Shown: piece after piece, positions 32,124 to 41,449 of the stretch
How the letters are laid out: the number at the start of each line of letters is the position of its first letter
How positions within the stretch are numbered: position 1 is the stretch's first letter
Origin: Adineta ricciae
Taxonomy: Eukaryota; Rotifera; Eurotatoria; Adinetida; Adinetidae
DNA: 64,000 nucleotides
Reading direction: 5' to 3'
Assembly: GCA_905250025.1 (NCBI GenBank)
Contig: CAJNOJ010000265.1
Location: 1-64,000, forward strand
Notes under the pieces: generated by a model
The model's database searches: none
What the model was told of the DNA's origin: nothing
The model's input: the letters and a program-made list of their open reading frames with translations, nothing else
Position numbers and translations under genes: made by a program

Positions 32124-33631
32124 AAGTTATAGTTTTCCCTATCCAAAGCATTTCTTGGTTGGTAATCGAGTTCGACTTGATCTTTGACAAGATCGACTGT
32201 TGTTACCGGAAAAACAGCAGCAGGATAATCGAGTAGATTCCACACAGAAGTATAGCCCCACCATTTAGCTGTTCCATGGAGAGGAGCTGCTGAAGGGCCG
32301 ACAGGAGTGAGAAGACAATCGATAGTACAGTCGAAAGAAGCTTCTCGTTCGTTCCAAGTTCGTGCATATTGATTTCGATAAGTTTCTCTTGCAGAAATTA
32401 GTTCATTCATATCTATCCAAGTTCTTTTCTTGACATTCGGTTGATTGAAAATCCAGTCAGTTAACGGTAAGAGTTGTTCATTTGCTGCTGCTAATAAACT
32501 TCGTTCTTCTTCGGCACCGTTGCAGTAATAGAGTGCACTAATGAGATGCCAACTTGTGAGATGATCAATAGGTTGCCAATCGACGATTCGAATAGCGGAG
32601 TTCTTGAGATGTTGTATAGTTTCCCGAAGTGCACGAGTTACAGGTGGATGAGGATGAACAACAAGATCATCCCACATGACAGCTACAGTTAGACGATGAG
32701 ATGTCAAGGCGATCGATCGCCAAGGAATAGGCACGAGAGATGGATCTGTTAACCATGGTTGAGTGTCAAGTATGGTTTTCATAAACAGATGAATATCATC
32801 TCGATGACGTGCAAGTGGACCAACAACACCGAGAATACTTTCTCTTCCTGATTGTATTCCCATGATGCCTTGCTTTGTGATACGTAGAGTTGTTGGACGT
32901 AGACCATACATTGCATTGTTTGCAGCCGGAGAACGAATACTTCCTCCAATATCGGTTCCGATACCCATCGGAGTTGCTTTCAAGCCACCGAGACTTCCTT
33001 CGCCGCCTGAGCTGCCACCCGACGTCAAATTCCTGTTGAATGGATTAACAGTAGTACCATGGATGGGACTACTACATTCTAGATGCATCAGAGTCTGTGG
33101 TTGAGTAGTGCGAACATAAAATATAGCACCAGCATCAGACAGAATCTTCAAGACAAGAGCGTCATGTTGAGCGATTCTGTTGAGCCATGTTACATAGCCT
33201 GCACTTGTTCGATGTCCCTTCATGGTAATATAATCTTTGACAGAGATAGGTAGACCATGTAACGGTCCAACAGGTCGTCCATGTTTTCTGAATTCTTCAT
33301 CTAAATATTTAGCACGAGCAAGAGCTTCTTCAGTGAGAAATTCACTCACACAATTCGTCAGCTGATGAGCGATACCGGCTCGTTTGAGATAAGCTCTAGT
33401 CACTTCTTCTGCCGTTAAGTGACCTTGAGCTAACAGATTAACAAGTTGGCAAGCTGTGTACTGCTCTGTGATAGTGATTTCACTAGCTGATAAAAGAGCA
33501 CACTGACACGGGATGTGTGTTACATCAAGAAGCGATGGATGAGGAAGTAGGCCATCCGTTAATATGCTATCTCGAGGAATGGAATCATCTCGAATCTTGC
33601 GGAATTCTTCAATCGTAAGAGCGGATGTCAT
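32000..33631 (-). CDS. amidase (amidase-signature family)
   Basis: Intronless, 543 residues. The amidase-signature catalytic set is complete: Lys about 132 in SVKDYI, cis-Ser about 207 in the glycine-serine loop TSGGSSGGEGS, and the nucleophile Ser about 231 in GTDIGGSIRSPA. Length and N-terminal region match fungal-type acetamidase/general amidases rather than FAAH (no N-terminal membrane segment is visible). It would hydrolyse carboxamides to acid and ammonia in the cytosol; the substrate is not predictable. Lack of introns and the fungal/bacterial look make horizontal origin plausible. The longest frame starts at TTG; the ATG at 33631 is chosen. A second copy's end lies at base 1, so the gene is duplicated. 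Confidence 0.9.
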   Translation of the reverse strand: MTSALTIEEFRKIRDDSIPRDSILTDGLLPHPSLLDVTHIPCQCALLSASEITITEQYTACQLVNLLAQGHLTAEEVTRAYLKRAGIAHQLTNCVSEFLTEEALARAKYLDEEFRKHGRPVGPLHGLPISVKDYITMKGHRTSAGYVTWLNRIAQHDALVLKILSDAGAIFYVRTTQPQTLMHLECSSPIHGTTVNPFNRNLTSGGSSGGEGSLGGLKATPMGIGTDIGGSIRSPAANNAMYGLRPTTLRITKQGIMGIQSGRESILGVVGPLARHRDDIHLFMKTILDTQPWLTDPSLVPIPWRSIALTSHRLTVAVMWDDLVVHPHPPVTRALRETIQHLKNSAIRIVDWQPIDHLTSWHLISALYYCNGAEEERSLLAAANEQLLPLTDWIFNQPNVKKRTWIDMNELISARETYRNQYARTWNEREASFDCTIDCLLTPVGPSAAPLHGTAKWWGYTSVWNLLDYPAAVFPVTTVDLVKDQVELDYQPRNALDRENYNLYTSPEVYANAPIGLQVVGRRFDDEKVMRCVEMIERAMGKE

Positions 33632-33881
33632 CAATGTAAATATATCCGATAAAATGTAATTTGAAAGCGGTAAACAACCAACAACAAAAATAGATAAGGA
33701 ATGGAATGTAAACGAAGTCTCGAATGATTCATATAGTAGTCTTTACTTTTATCTGACTAAATCGTTTAACATATCTATGCACTGCAGTGTGCATTCGATA
33801 AACATCTACTCTCTCAATCACATAAGATCTATGTGTTATAAAGCATAGCGTGTCATGAAAACAAGTATGAGTTGAGTAGGA

Positions 33882-34685
33882 TCATCGCGGTTTATTAATA
33901 GCAAATAAAAATCCATCGTAGCCCTTTTCTCCGACAGTTCCCATGGTAGTTGCTTCAACTGTAGAATCATTATGAATATATTGTAAGAGGCGACGAACAC
34001 CGTCAACACTAGGATCACTTTGTATTGGATCAGCTACACGTCCACTACGGACGACATTGTCAACGATAATCACGCCTTGATTTCTGACTAATCGCTTTGC
34101 TTGAATGAAATAGTCGACGTTTGATTGTTTGTCAGCATCGATGAAAGCTAAATCAAAGGTTTCATCGGAATGGAGACGAGAAAGTGTGTCTATCGCAGGA
34201 CCAAGAACGATCTTTACTCTACTAGTTAAACCAGCGTGGTCGATATTTTGTTGAGCAACCTTCACACAGAATATGTGTTAATCTCGAATCAAACAAGCGA
34301 CTTCACTAACCTTTGCATAGTGTTCAGAGATTTCACAAGTGATGATTTCACCATCAGGTGGAAGTGCCTTTGCAAACCAAATTGTGGAATATCTATGTGA
34401 ATGAAGAAGTGATCGATTGGAATTCTAATTATTAGTCGTCGTCATCGTTCGTATCATTTCCTACCCTCCGAGTGTTCCTACTTCCAATATACGATGAGCT
34501 TGAATACTTTTAGCTAGAAGATACAGAAATTTGGCTTGTGCTGCACTAACTGCATACGGAGGAAGTCCGTTTTGTTCGCTCAACTTCAAAGCAGAATCGA
34601 GAGTAGCATCCGGTGGAATGAGAAAACTGTTGTGATAGATATCAGAACGAGTCCAGTCGTTCACATCACTCGTAGTGGATGACAT
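33882..34685 (-). CDS. SAM-dependent O-methyltransferase (COMT / CCoAOMT type)
   Basis: Three exons, 34465-34685, 34311-34392 and 33882-34259 (introns 72 and 51 bp), 226 residues, the usual length of this family. The SAM-binding motif I ILEVGTLGGYSTIW is restored across the first junction. Motif II, with CEISEHYAKVAQQN, follows. The metal-binding block LAFIDADKQS and DNVVRSGRV are typical of cation-dependent methyltransferases (PF01596). It would transfer a methyl group to a catechol-type hydroxyl in the cytosol. Starts at ATG 34685. Head-to-tail with the amidase 250 bp downstream, but with no evident functional link. Confidence 0.88.
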
Positions 34686-34813
34686 TTTCGAAGAGAGACA
34701 AAAAAGTTAGTTTTGCTTATCATGAAACTATGAGAGTGTATGATAAGGATCGAAAGAAGAAGAAGAAGAAAAACAAATATTCTAAGGTGATACAAAACGA
34801 AGTGCACTCATTA

Positions 34814-34835
34814 CTCTCTCTCTCTCTCTCTCTCT
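34814..34835 (+). repeat. CT microsatellite
   Basis: Eleven CT units followed by a pyrimidine tract and TTCTTACAG at 34852-34860; the whole could serve as polypyrimidine tract and acceptor for the small gene at 34869. Confidence 0.85.
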
Positions 34836-34868
34836 TTCCCGGTTGTCTTTGTTCTTACAGAACTACGA

Positions 34869-35084
34869 ATGTCTTCAATATCGAACAATCGTTCGGATGG
34901 TTTTGGTATAACTTTACATCATGAAGGTCAAAATGCTGACAATTCACTTGCTCCTTCACCATCCGGTGGCACAGGTGATTCGAATAAACAAACTACTGAT
35001 CGAACAAGTGCACATCAAATTACAAAAGAATCGAATAAGCAAGATCCAATAAGTGAACATGATATCAAGAATAACAGACCATAG
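34869..35084 (+). CDS. small hydrophilic protein, 71 aa
   Basis: A short ATG frame rich in Ser, Asn, Gln, Asp and Gly with no hydrophobic segment (starts MSSISNNRSDGFG, ends KNNRP); predicted disordered. It sits eight bases after a good acceptor (TTCTTACAG) and is followed by an AATAAA near 35233, so it has the outline of a real transcript. No family recognised; it may be chance. Confidence 0.4.
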   Translation: MSSISNNRSDGFGITLHHEGQNADNSLAPSPSGGTGDSNKQTTDRTSAHQITKESNKQDPISEHDIKNNRP

Positions 35085-35283
35085 AACCGCCTTTTTATTT
35101 ATTTTCTATATTCCAGCAAAAGACTAATGCTTTGATAGGTGTAAAGTCACTAATGATGGATCTTATTCTACGAAGTAAATAACAGAATATTTTGTATTTG
35201 GAAAATATGATCATTGATTTCTTAATTTATGAAAATAAAACAGACAAAAAGACTTGATCGGTTTAACGAAATAGAATCATTTA

Positions 35284-35880
35284 TTAATGAGTGTTTGTTG
35301 TCGAACGTAGAAGACTAATTTGATCACCTTGTCCACCGAGACTAATGTATAATTGCCATGGAAATGGACATTTATTGATATCGATGTCTAATTTTTGTTT
35401 TTTCTGTAGACGTTCATTTTTGTAACAAAGTTGATGTTTTGAACAATCTAAAACTAATTCGATGACATCTTTTTCACGTGTATAACTAAAAAGCACATCA
35501 CTATCAACTTTCTGTCGTTGACCAACAATGAAATAATCATTGTAATCACCCCAACCATAGACTGATGAAGGGATAAATAGATTTCCACCCATTTTTGCCG
35601 TTTTGGAAATGATACCAATGAAAATGAGTATTTTCGATGGATTATTTTCTATACGAAAGTGAAGACTATGTTTACCAGTCGAATATTCCATTCGTCCACG
35701 AACTTCAGTACCGAAGAAACTTTCATTACCATTTGTGACCAGAAGACCATTCTGATCAATCGTAGCATTTCCGTAACAATACTCGAATCGATCATTGCAG
35801 ATCGATGTATATGGAGTGTCGGAAGTCGAATCAGATCGATGATATTCATTGTTGTTTGTGTCGGCAGATGATGAAGTCAT
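35284..35880 (-). CDS. SPRY / B30.2-like domain protein
   Basis: Single exon, 198 residues. After a polar N-terminus comes a beta-rich domain with the order seen in SPRY folds: GTEVRGRMEYSTGKHSLHFRIE (compare the R-x-x-x-x-G-x-H-Y-W-E-V-x-V element), IFIGIIS, a YGWGDYNDYFIVG loop, DVIELVLDCSKHQL (compare D-R-x-x-x-L-x-F) and a closing PFPWQLYISLG. It would act as a protein-binding module. No RING or B-box is attached. The ATG is 26 bp from the N at 35906, so the promoter is lost at the contig edge. Family assignment is by pattern only. Confidence 0.6.
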   Translation of the reverse strand: MTSSSADTNNNEYHRSDSTSDTPYTSICNDRFEYCYGNATIDQNGLLVTNGNESFFGTEVRGRMEYSTGKHSLHFRIENNPSKILIFIGIISKTAKMGGNLFIPSSVYGWGDYNDYFIVGQRQKVDSDVLFSYTREKDVIELVLDCSKHQLCYKNERLQKKQKLDIDINKCPFPWQLYISLGGQGDQISLLRSTTNTH

Positions 35881-35905
35881 TCGAATGTGATAGATGAGAG
35901 GCTTT

Positions 35906-35906
35906 N
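35906..35906. other. single-N assembly join
   Basis: The sequence switches here from the SPRY gene's upstream side to the middle of a receptor gene. The preceding ~25 bases have nothing to do with the receptor, so the join is artificial or unresolved. Confidence 0.9.
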
Positions 35907-36154
35907 TGTTATTTCTGATAGTTTTGTGTGTTCCGCAAGCGATTCAGAAGTTCTATTCGACTGTGAGACCGTTTGGGGCAGGATCTACAGACGAGGATGC
36001 AGTGAAAACGCTTCTATATAATATCGACCTATTATTAGCGTTTATCGCAAGTGGAATGCCATTTTACATATACACACTATTCGGTGAAACTTTATTCCGG
36101 AAAGTATTGTTGGCTGTACTACATAGAATTCATCGAAAACTAATTTGCTTTTGA
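35907..36154 (+). CDS. 3' third of a rhodopsin-like receptor, cut by the N
   Basis: Matches bases 53118 onward of the intact receptor at 52409-53398. The first ~120 bases are identical, then it diverges, with a different C-terminus (LLAVLHRIHRKLICF). It covers the end of TM6 (LFLIVLCVPQAIQKFY), TM7 (MPFYIYTLFGETLF) and the stop. It is therefore a separate gene copy and not an allele slip. The 5' part is lost left of the N. Confidence 0.85.
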
Positions 36155-37602
36155 TATACCGTGTTAATAATCATGCGGTTATCATTGAATAAGGGTTTTT
36201 TGTATGTGTGTTCAGTATTGTTTTATAACTTTTCTACCTATCCATTTTCTTATACTTCTGCCAGGAAGAAGCTTGACCAGCATGAATGAAGAAATATCAT
36301 TCAGAACTTGTATGATGGGCGTCAACTACATAATAAAAAAAGTATTCGAAATAGACTATCGAGGTATGTCTTTGATGCGAGTGAATGTCGAACACTTCGA
36401 GGAAATGTTCTTGGTTTAGAAGAAAAGATCTCAAAATTCTTGGCATGAATAGAAGTAATTTATATTCATCTACTGTTTTAGGTCTTTTATTAAATGGTTC
36501 TTTACCAGTTGAAAGAAAATAATCTCTCAGCTGTTTCATACAAATAGTATGGACTCTAACGCGATTGGTTTACATGACATTAAATCCTTTAATTGAAATA
36601 TTCTTCTGCATTTCTGTACAATAATCGAATTTCACGGAGATTTCTATGATCAATATAAACTTCTTTCAATATCGAGTGTGTCATTCTCTTTGCGCATCAC
36701 AATATTGACTAAGTCTTTCTCTGATGTCTCCGAGTTAGAAGGTCAGTATATCAATGTAGAAACATCAGCTTGTAACTATTGTAAACGTTAATCAATTACT
36801 AAGACTGATGAGACAAATCTAGCGTGATTACGTCTCGTCTTATTTACAAAGACATAATCTCAACTAATAAAGATGGATGATTGCTTTCAAGAATCAAGTT
36901 TTTACATTCTGTTCTACGCTGAATTCCACGTTCATTTTTGTCTACTTAGAAAAGGCACTAACATCTCACTTTTTCCTAATCAATCTAAGAAGATTATGTT
37001 CGAGTAATTAACGAAGAGATTACTAGAATAGTATGAGAGAGTGTGAGAATGACCCTTGATATTGAGCATACTTCTGTGCAAGGGCTTTTTTATTCAACAT
37101 TAAGAAACAAGACGGCTAATTTCCTATGATCTTCGAGAAAAGATTGAATGTTTTGCGCATAATTTCATATAAGGAACCTCGACAAGATTTTGTCCTTGAA
37201 TTCCACACTTCCATTCATTACACAGAGGATATCAGGATCTACTAGGAATCCTATTAAAATGAGGCTAACTACTCTGTAATAATATCGTTATAATAGGGCC
37301 TCATACTGCCTATTTTCTCCCTTTCAAAAGGAACTCACATTCATAATGTTGAGGAGAACATAGTCTAACCTTCTACTAACAATTAAGAGGTGTAGCAAGT
37401 CCGCAAAGCTTTTTAATAAGTTCACTTTCGAAAATCTGCGCACATATACAGTAATACAGACAATACCAACAAATTTTATCTCCTACTAAAACAGAATCGT
37501 TACAGATTATTCGTATATCTCTCGAGAAATATAATATATTCTTTTCTTAGATCCATTAAGTCTTACTTTACTACAGTAGTGTTTGCCAGCAAACAGCTTC
37601 AT
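36155..37602. other. spacer between two partial receptors
   Basis: About 1.45 kb with no supported gene. Together with the two flanking receptor fragments it forms a 2176-bp contig bounded by Ns. The arrangement implies two receptor genes in head-to-tail order with this spacer. Confidence 0.5.
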
Positions 37603-38082
37603 ATGGCATCCCTTGCTGGCACCAATTTCACCATATATCTAGACTATATTCAAGTGCAAATGAATCGGTATCTGTCACCAACCATCTTTATCTTCGGTGT
37701 TATTGGTAACACTCTCAATTGTATTGTTCTCGGACAACCGACACTCCGATCCAATCCATGCGCTCTTCTCTTTCTCGTCTCATCGTTCGTCGCTCTCATT
37801 TCTATTCTCGTCGGCCTTCCAACACGTATCCTGGCCGGTTGGAATCTCGATCCAACAGCCGCTATCACATGGATATGTCGATTTCGAGCATTCGTAGTCT
37901 TCACTACAAGAACAATCGCAGCGTGGCTTATCATGTTTGCCACCGTCGATCGTTGGCTGCTTTCTTCTGTCGACATTCACCGACGACAACTCAGTTCGAT
38001 TAAAAACATCAGAACACAGATCTTGGTCACTTTTGTTCTTTCTATCGCAGTCTATGCACATATGCTCTACTGCTATGAAGCG
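37603..38082 (+). CDS. 5' half of a rhodopsin-like receptor, cut by the N
   Basis: 160 codons from ATG 37603 to the N at 38083. Nearly identical to the receptor at 52409 from its YLDY-QVQMNRYL start to CYEA before TM5; the last ~200 bases differ by a single base. It covers TM1-TM4, including WNLDP, TM3 and a DRWLLSS (DRY-like) motif. The frame runs beyond the N into unrelated sequence, so the apparent 230-residue product is an artefact. The open frame starts at GTG 37579; the ATG at 37603 is preferred. Confidence 0.85.
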
Positions 38083-38083
38083 N
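38083..38083. other. single-N assembly join
   Basis: The receptor sequence stops here in mid-gene and unrelated DNA begins. Confidence 0.9.
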
Positions 38084-38554
38084 AGGAAGACAACAATTTG
38101 CAAATGACATTCTACCCGTATTTTATGGCAGATATACTTATGTTCGACATGGAAAGGAAGAAAGATTATTCAGCGCCATATGTAATCAGAGAAACGAAAT
38201 CGATCAGTACCTCAAGCAGACAAATATTGGGGAAAAGAACGCGTAAAAACGTCAAGCTTGTAACTATATAAATATTATTCGCGTCTCCATATGTCACATG
38301 GTCATCGATTCTATATCCACATATTTGTATTTTAGATATGAACTACTGTAACAGATTAAGTACATAGCACCCTCTACCGTTCACATCGATTAATGGATTA
38401 TCACCATGCAAATTGATTTTCGTATCTTTGTTGCGCTTCATACAGTCCATTTTCAACAAGGAAATCTTTCGCATATAGTCAGAAAAGAAAAACAGTTTCA
38501 TTCAAATTAAAGAATTCTCGAGTTTCACTTGATATCAATCAAATTGTATAAACA
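38084..38554. other. intergenic, 5' flank of the F-box gene
   Basis: No gene; the open frame carried over the N has no resemblance to anything. Confidence 0.45.
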
Positions 38555-39460
38555 ATGCTTGAATACTTTCCTGACGAAATTCTTCTTCATGTTTTCGAAT
38601 ATTTTGACATACGTGATTTATATGATTCATTCTACGGGTTAAATTCTCGATTGAATTCGATAATCTGTGCGAAGAAGAATCTCTCCATAGTTTTCTCATC
38701 TCCTGATGATATGAATGATTCGTTTTGTGATGCATTTACAAATTATATCGCCAAATTAGTCGTCGACCATTCAAGTTATATCGATTTTCAAGCATTTCCA
38801 TCGTTACATTCTCTTATATTGAACAGTCCATCAGATGATCAATTAGAACAAATATCTTATTGTAAATTCCCTTATTTGGTCCATTTAGAATTCGGTATTA
38901 TGAGTAATACATTGGCCTATCGTACTTTATATGAAATTCTGCACAGTCAACAATTCCCTTGTTTGAAAACATGTATATTTCACCATGAAACAAATGTTGT
39001 TTCACTGAATCGCTATCGACAAATTTGGTCTAACTCATCAACACTTCGAACAGTTTGGTTGAGCTCGGTGGATTTATCTCTTCGATCAAATCCTGAACTG
39101 CTTAATCAGGCGAAGATTCTCTCCACGGATGTTAAGCATTTACATTTGAAACGATTGGATATTTGCTGCACGTCAGATGGCCCATCGATTATTGAAATCG
39201 ATCATTTCCTTTATCAAATGCCAAATTTAGAAAAATTTAACATTGCCTCGAACGAAGTTTACTATTCATACGAGTTCTTGCAACAATTGGCTTCTATTCT
39301 TAACCGGCGACTTCGTTATCTGAACGAATTTCATTGTGAACTTCTATGTTTAATGACAAATGAAGAACTCGAGCAATTACCTCGATTGCATGCATGTTTT
39401 AAACATATTCAATGTGAATCGAAATACGGTGGTCAATGCATTAGATTATTCACAGAATAA
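38555..39460 (+). CDS. F-box protein
   Basis: Single exon, 301 residues. The N-terminal F-box is plain: FPDEILLHVFEYFDIRDLYDS (quoted in two parts: FPDEILLHVFEYF and DIRDLYDSF), the L-P-x-E-x-L-x-x-I/V-F-x-x-L-x-x-x-D-L pattern that binds Skp1. The remainder is irregular LRR-like (SLHSLILNSPSDDQ, YLVHLEF, TVWLSSV, LHLKRLDI, LEKFNIA), the usual substrate-recruiting part. It would be the receptor subunit of an SCF ubiquitin ligase in cytosol or nucleus. A larger relative is at 56031-57764. Rotifers carry many such genes; the target is unknown. Confidence 0.82.
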   Translation: MLEYFPDEILLHVFEYFDIRDLYDSFYGLNSRLNSIICAKKNLSIVFSSPDDMNDSFCDAFTNYIAKLVVDHSSYIDFQAFPSLHSLILNSPSDDQLEQISYCKFPYLVHLEFGIMSNTLAYRTLYEILHSQQFPCLKTCIFHHETNVVSLNRYRQIWSNSSTLRTVWLSSVDLSLRSNPELLNQAKILSTDVKHLHLKRLDICCTSDGPSIIEIDHFLYQMPNLEKFNIASNEVYYSYEFLQQLASILNRRLRYLNEFHCELLCLMTNEELEQLPRLHACFKHIQCESKYGGQCIRLFTE

Positions 39461-39823
39461 TCGTCCAAGCAGTTTTCTCTTTTTTTTATGTCCCAGGTTA
39501 TCTAAATATTTTACTACTGTGGTAGTAAACAAAGTTTCTATTTCAATACTTATTTACTTATTTTCTTTTTACAATAAATAATTACAGATACAAAAGAAAG
39601 AATTTGCTGTTGCTACGCGTATTTTTACATGTTTCGACGACTTCGTTCGAGTTGCAGTGTATGTGTGCTTCTGCTTTCTTTGTCTTGGTGAAGTTTAAGT
39701 GTTTTTTGTTCTTTTGCAGTCGTGATTCATAGAGATATTTATCTTTCGCTTTCGATAAAATTTGAAAGTAGTAGACACAAACAAAGTGCTTCAGTCGGTT
39801 TTTAGACAGGTGGGAATTGGATA
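39461..39823. other. intergenic
   Basis: T-rich spacer with AATAAATAA near 39572; no gene supported. Confidence 0.5.
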
Positions 39824-41233
39824 ATGACATTGGCTGATAATGATACAAGTAAGACTTATGATCGCTTTCTCGATGGAGATGAAGAACCACGACGAATGTT
39901 GCAACCAATCGAAGGATTTCAAAATTTTCCGTTAGTTTCTCTCGAAAAATCAGTTGAACCTATCGTTTCGATCTGTCCTGATATTCTTCGACGAGTCTAT
40001 ATCGCTATGGAAAACTGTAAAGATCGCACTCGTGAACAATTAACAGTAGATGAAGCTGCATCAATCTATCTCTACACTATGTCATGGAAACCGAAAAAAG
40101 AATGTCTTTACGTAGCGTTGAATTCGGTTCTTCGCACAGAAAACCGGGATGAAATTACTCCTTGGTATTTGTATTTGAAGTTAGTGCTGACCGCACTAAC
40201 TCGACTACCCTCATGCGAAGTGGTTGTTTGGCGTGGTGTGAAACGAGATCTAGCTGATCAGTATGAAGTTGGCAAGACGTATGTTTGGTGGGCATTTAGT
40301 TCATGTACAAAATCACTTCAGGTGCTCGAGTCAGAACATTTTCTAGGTAAAACAGGAGAAAGAACTTTATTCAATATTCAATGTGAAAATGGTAAAGCTA
40401 TTGCATCGTATTCACATTTTCCTGTGGAGGAAGAAATTATGATTTTGCCAGCAACACAGTTTATAGTGTGTGGAAAATTAAATCCATCGCCCAATCTCCA
40501 TATTATCCAATTAAAAGAGATCAAACCACCTTTCCCACTGATTGAGTTACCTTCTATTCCATTGGAATCCAATGCATTAACACATATCAATGCCAAACTC
40601 GAACAACGAATTTCCATGTGTATGAGAGAATGTATGTATCTAGGACAATTCAACATCGTTGATCGTGATATTCCACTTATTATCCAACAAGCGATAAACA
40701 CACGGAAGTGCACCTTTCTCGATTTAAGTCATAATAACATCACGGCGGATGGTGCCAAACTTGTTGCTGATGTGTTGAAGACGAATCAGTTTTTGAAAAC
40801 TTTACGGTTTTGGCAAAATTATATATTAGATGCGGGTGCTAGTTCCATTGCACAGGCGTTGCATTATAACAAAACACTTACTGTGCTATGTCTAGCAAGT
40901 AACGGTTTGACAAATGTTTCCGCTATGGATATCGCTTGTATGTTAAACGTAAATAAGAGTTTGATTAGATTGTACTTGGATCACAACGAAATTGGCGATC
41001 AAGGTATGATTAGTTTAATGAGTGCGTTGCAGAGTAATCAAACTCTGCAAAAAATATTTCTACATAGTAATGTTATCTCTGACCGATCGATCCTCAGTGT
41101 CAGAGCAATGCTCCAACAAAATCAAACTTTACGATGGCTATCATTGGACAACAATGGATTGTCTTATCAAGGATGCGATACTCTGCTAAATATTGCTATT
41201 AATTCAAGGCGTTGTATTCAATTAAACTTATGA
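39824..41233 (+). CDS. ADP-ribosyltransferase fused to leucine-rich repeats
   Basis: Single exon, 469 residues. Residues about 30-235 form an arginine-type mono-ADP-ribosyltransferase (PF01129, R-S-E clan): Arg about 137 in VVVWRGV, the Ser block WWAFSSCT about 155-162, and the E-x-E turn FPVEEEIMILP with Glu 202 and 204. All three catalytic parts are intact, so activity is likely. From about 270 to the end run six to seven RNI-type LRRs (FLDLSHNNI, LCLASNGL, LYLDHNEI, IFLHSNVI, LSLDNNGL). No signal peptide, so cytosolic, unlike vertebrate ecto-ARTs. The LRR part closely resembles the proteins at 6259 and 48824. It should transfer ADP-ribose from NAD to a target chosen by the LRRs; the target is unknown. 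Confidence 0.9.
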   Translation: MTLADNDTSKTYDRFLDGDEEPRRMLQPIEGFQNFPLVSLEKSVEPIVSICPDILRRVYIAMENCKDRTREQLTVDEAASIYLYTMSWKPKKECLYVALNSVLRTENRDEITPWYLYLKLVLTALTRLPSCEVVVWRGVKRDLADQYEVGKTYVWWAFSSCTKSLQVLESEHFLGKTGERTLFNIQCENGKAIASYSHFPVEEEIMILPATQFIVCGKLNPSPNLHIIQLKEIKPPFPLIELPSIPLESNALTHINAKLEQRISMCMRECMYLGQFNIVDRDIPLIIQQAINTRKCTFLDLSHNNITADGAKLVADVLKTNQFLKTLRFWQNYILDAGASSIAQALHYNKTLTVLCLASNGLTNVSAMDIACMLNVNKSLIRLYLDHNEIGDQGMISLMSALQSNQTLQKIFLHSNVISDRSILSVRAMLQQNQTLRWLSLDNNGLSYQGCDTLLNIAINSRRCIQLNL

Positions 41234-41449
41234 ACAACGAAAATATAGACATAAATAAATTAAATATTCGTTTTGAAATGTATAAAAAGAACTTTGAATA
41301 CAACTTAACGTTTTGGTCTAATGATATAACTGATCGACTAGTAGAATCTATATGTCGTATTGTGTTTGAAGTGATATAGAAATGAGTCATGCACAAGGTT
41401 AGATTTGAAAATGAAAACTAAAGAGTTTCAATTTATTAATAAATGACAA

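Noticed and set aside
36204-36539. Overlapping 70-80-codon frames on both strands between the receptor fragments
   Set aside because: They overlap each other on opposite strands and resemble nothing; judged chance.
37579-38271. 230-residue product running through the N at 38083
   Set aside because: The receptor part ends at the N; the remaining ~60 residues come from unrelated DNA.
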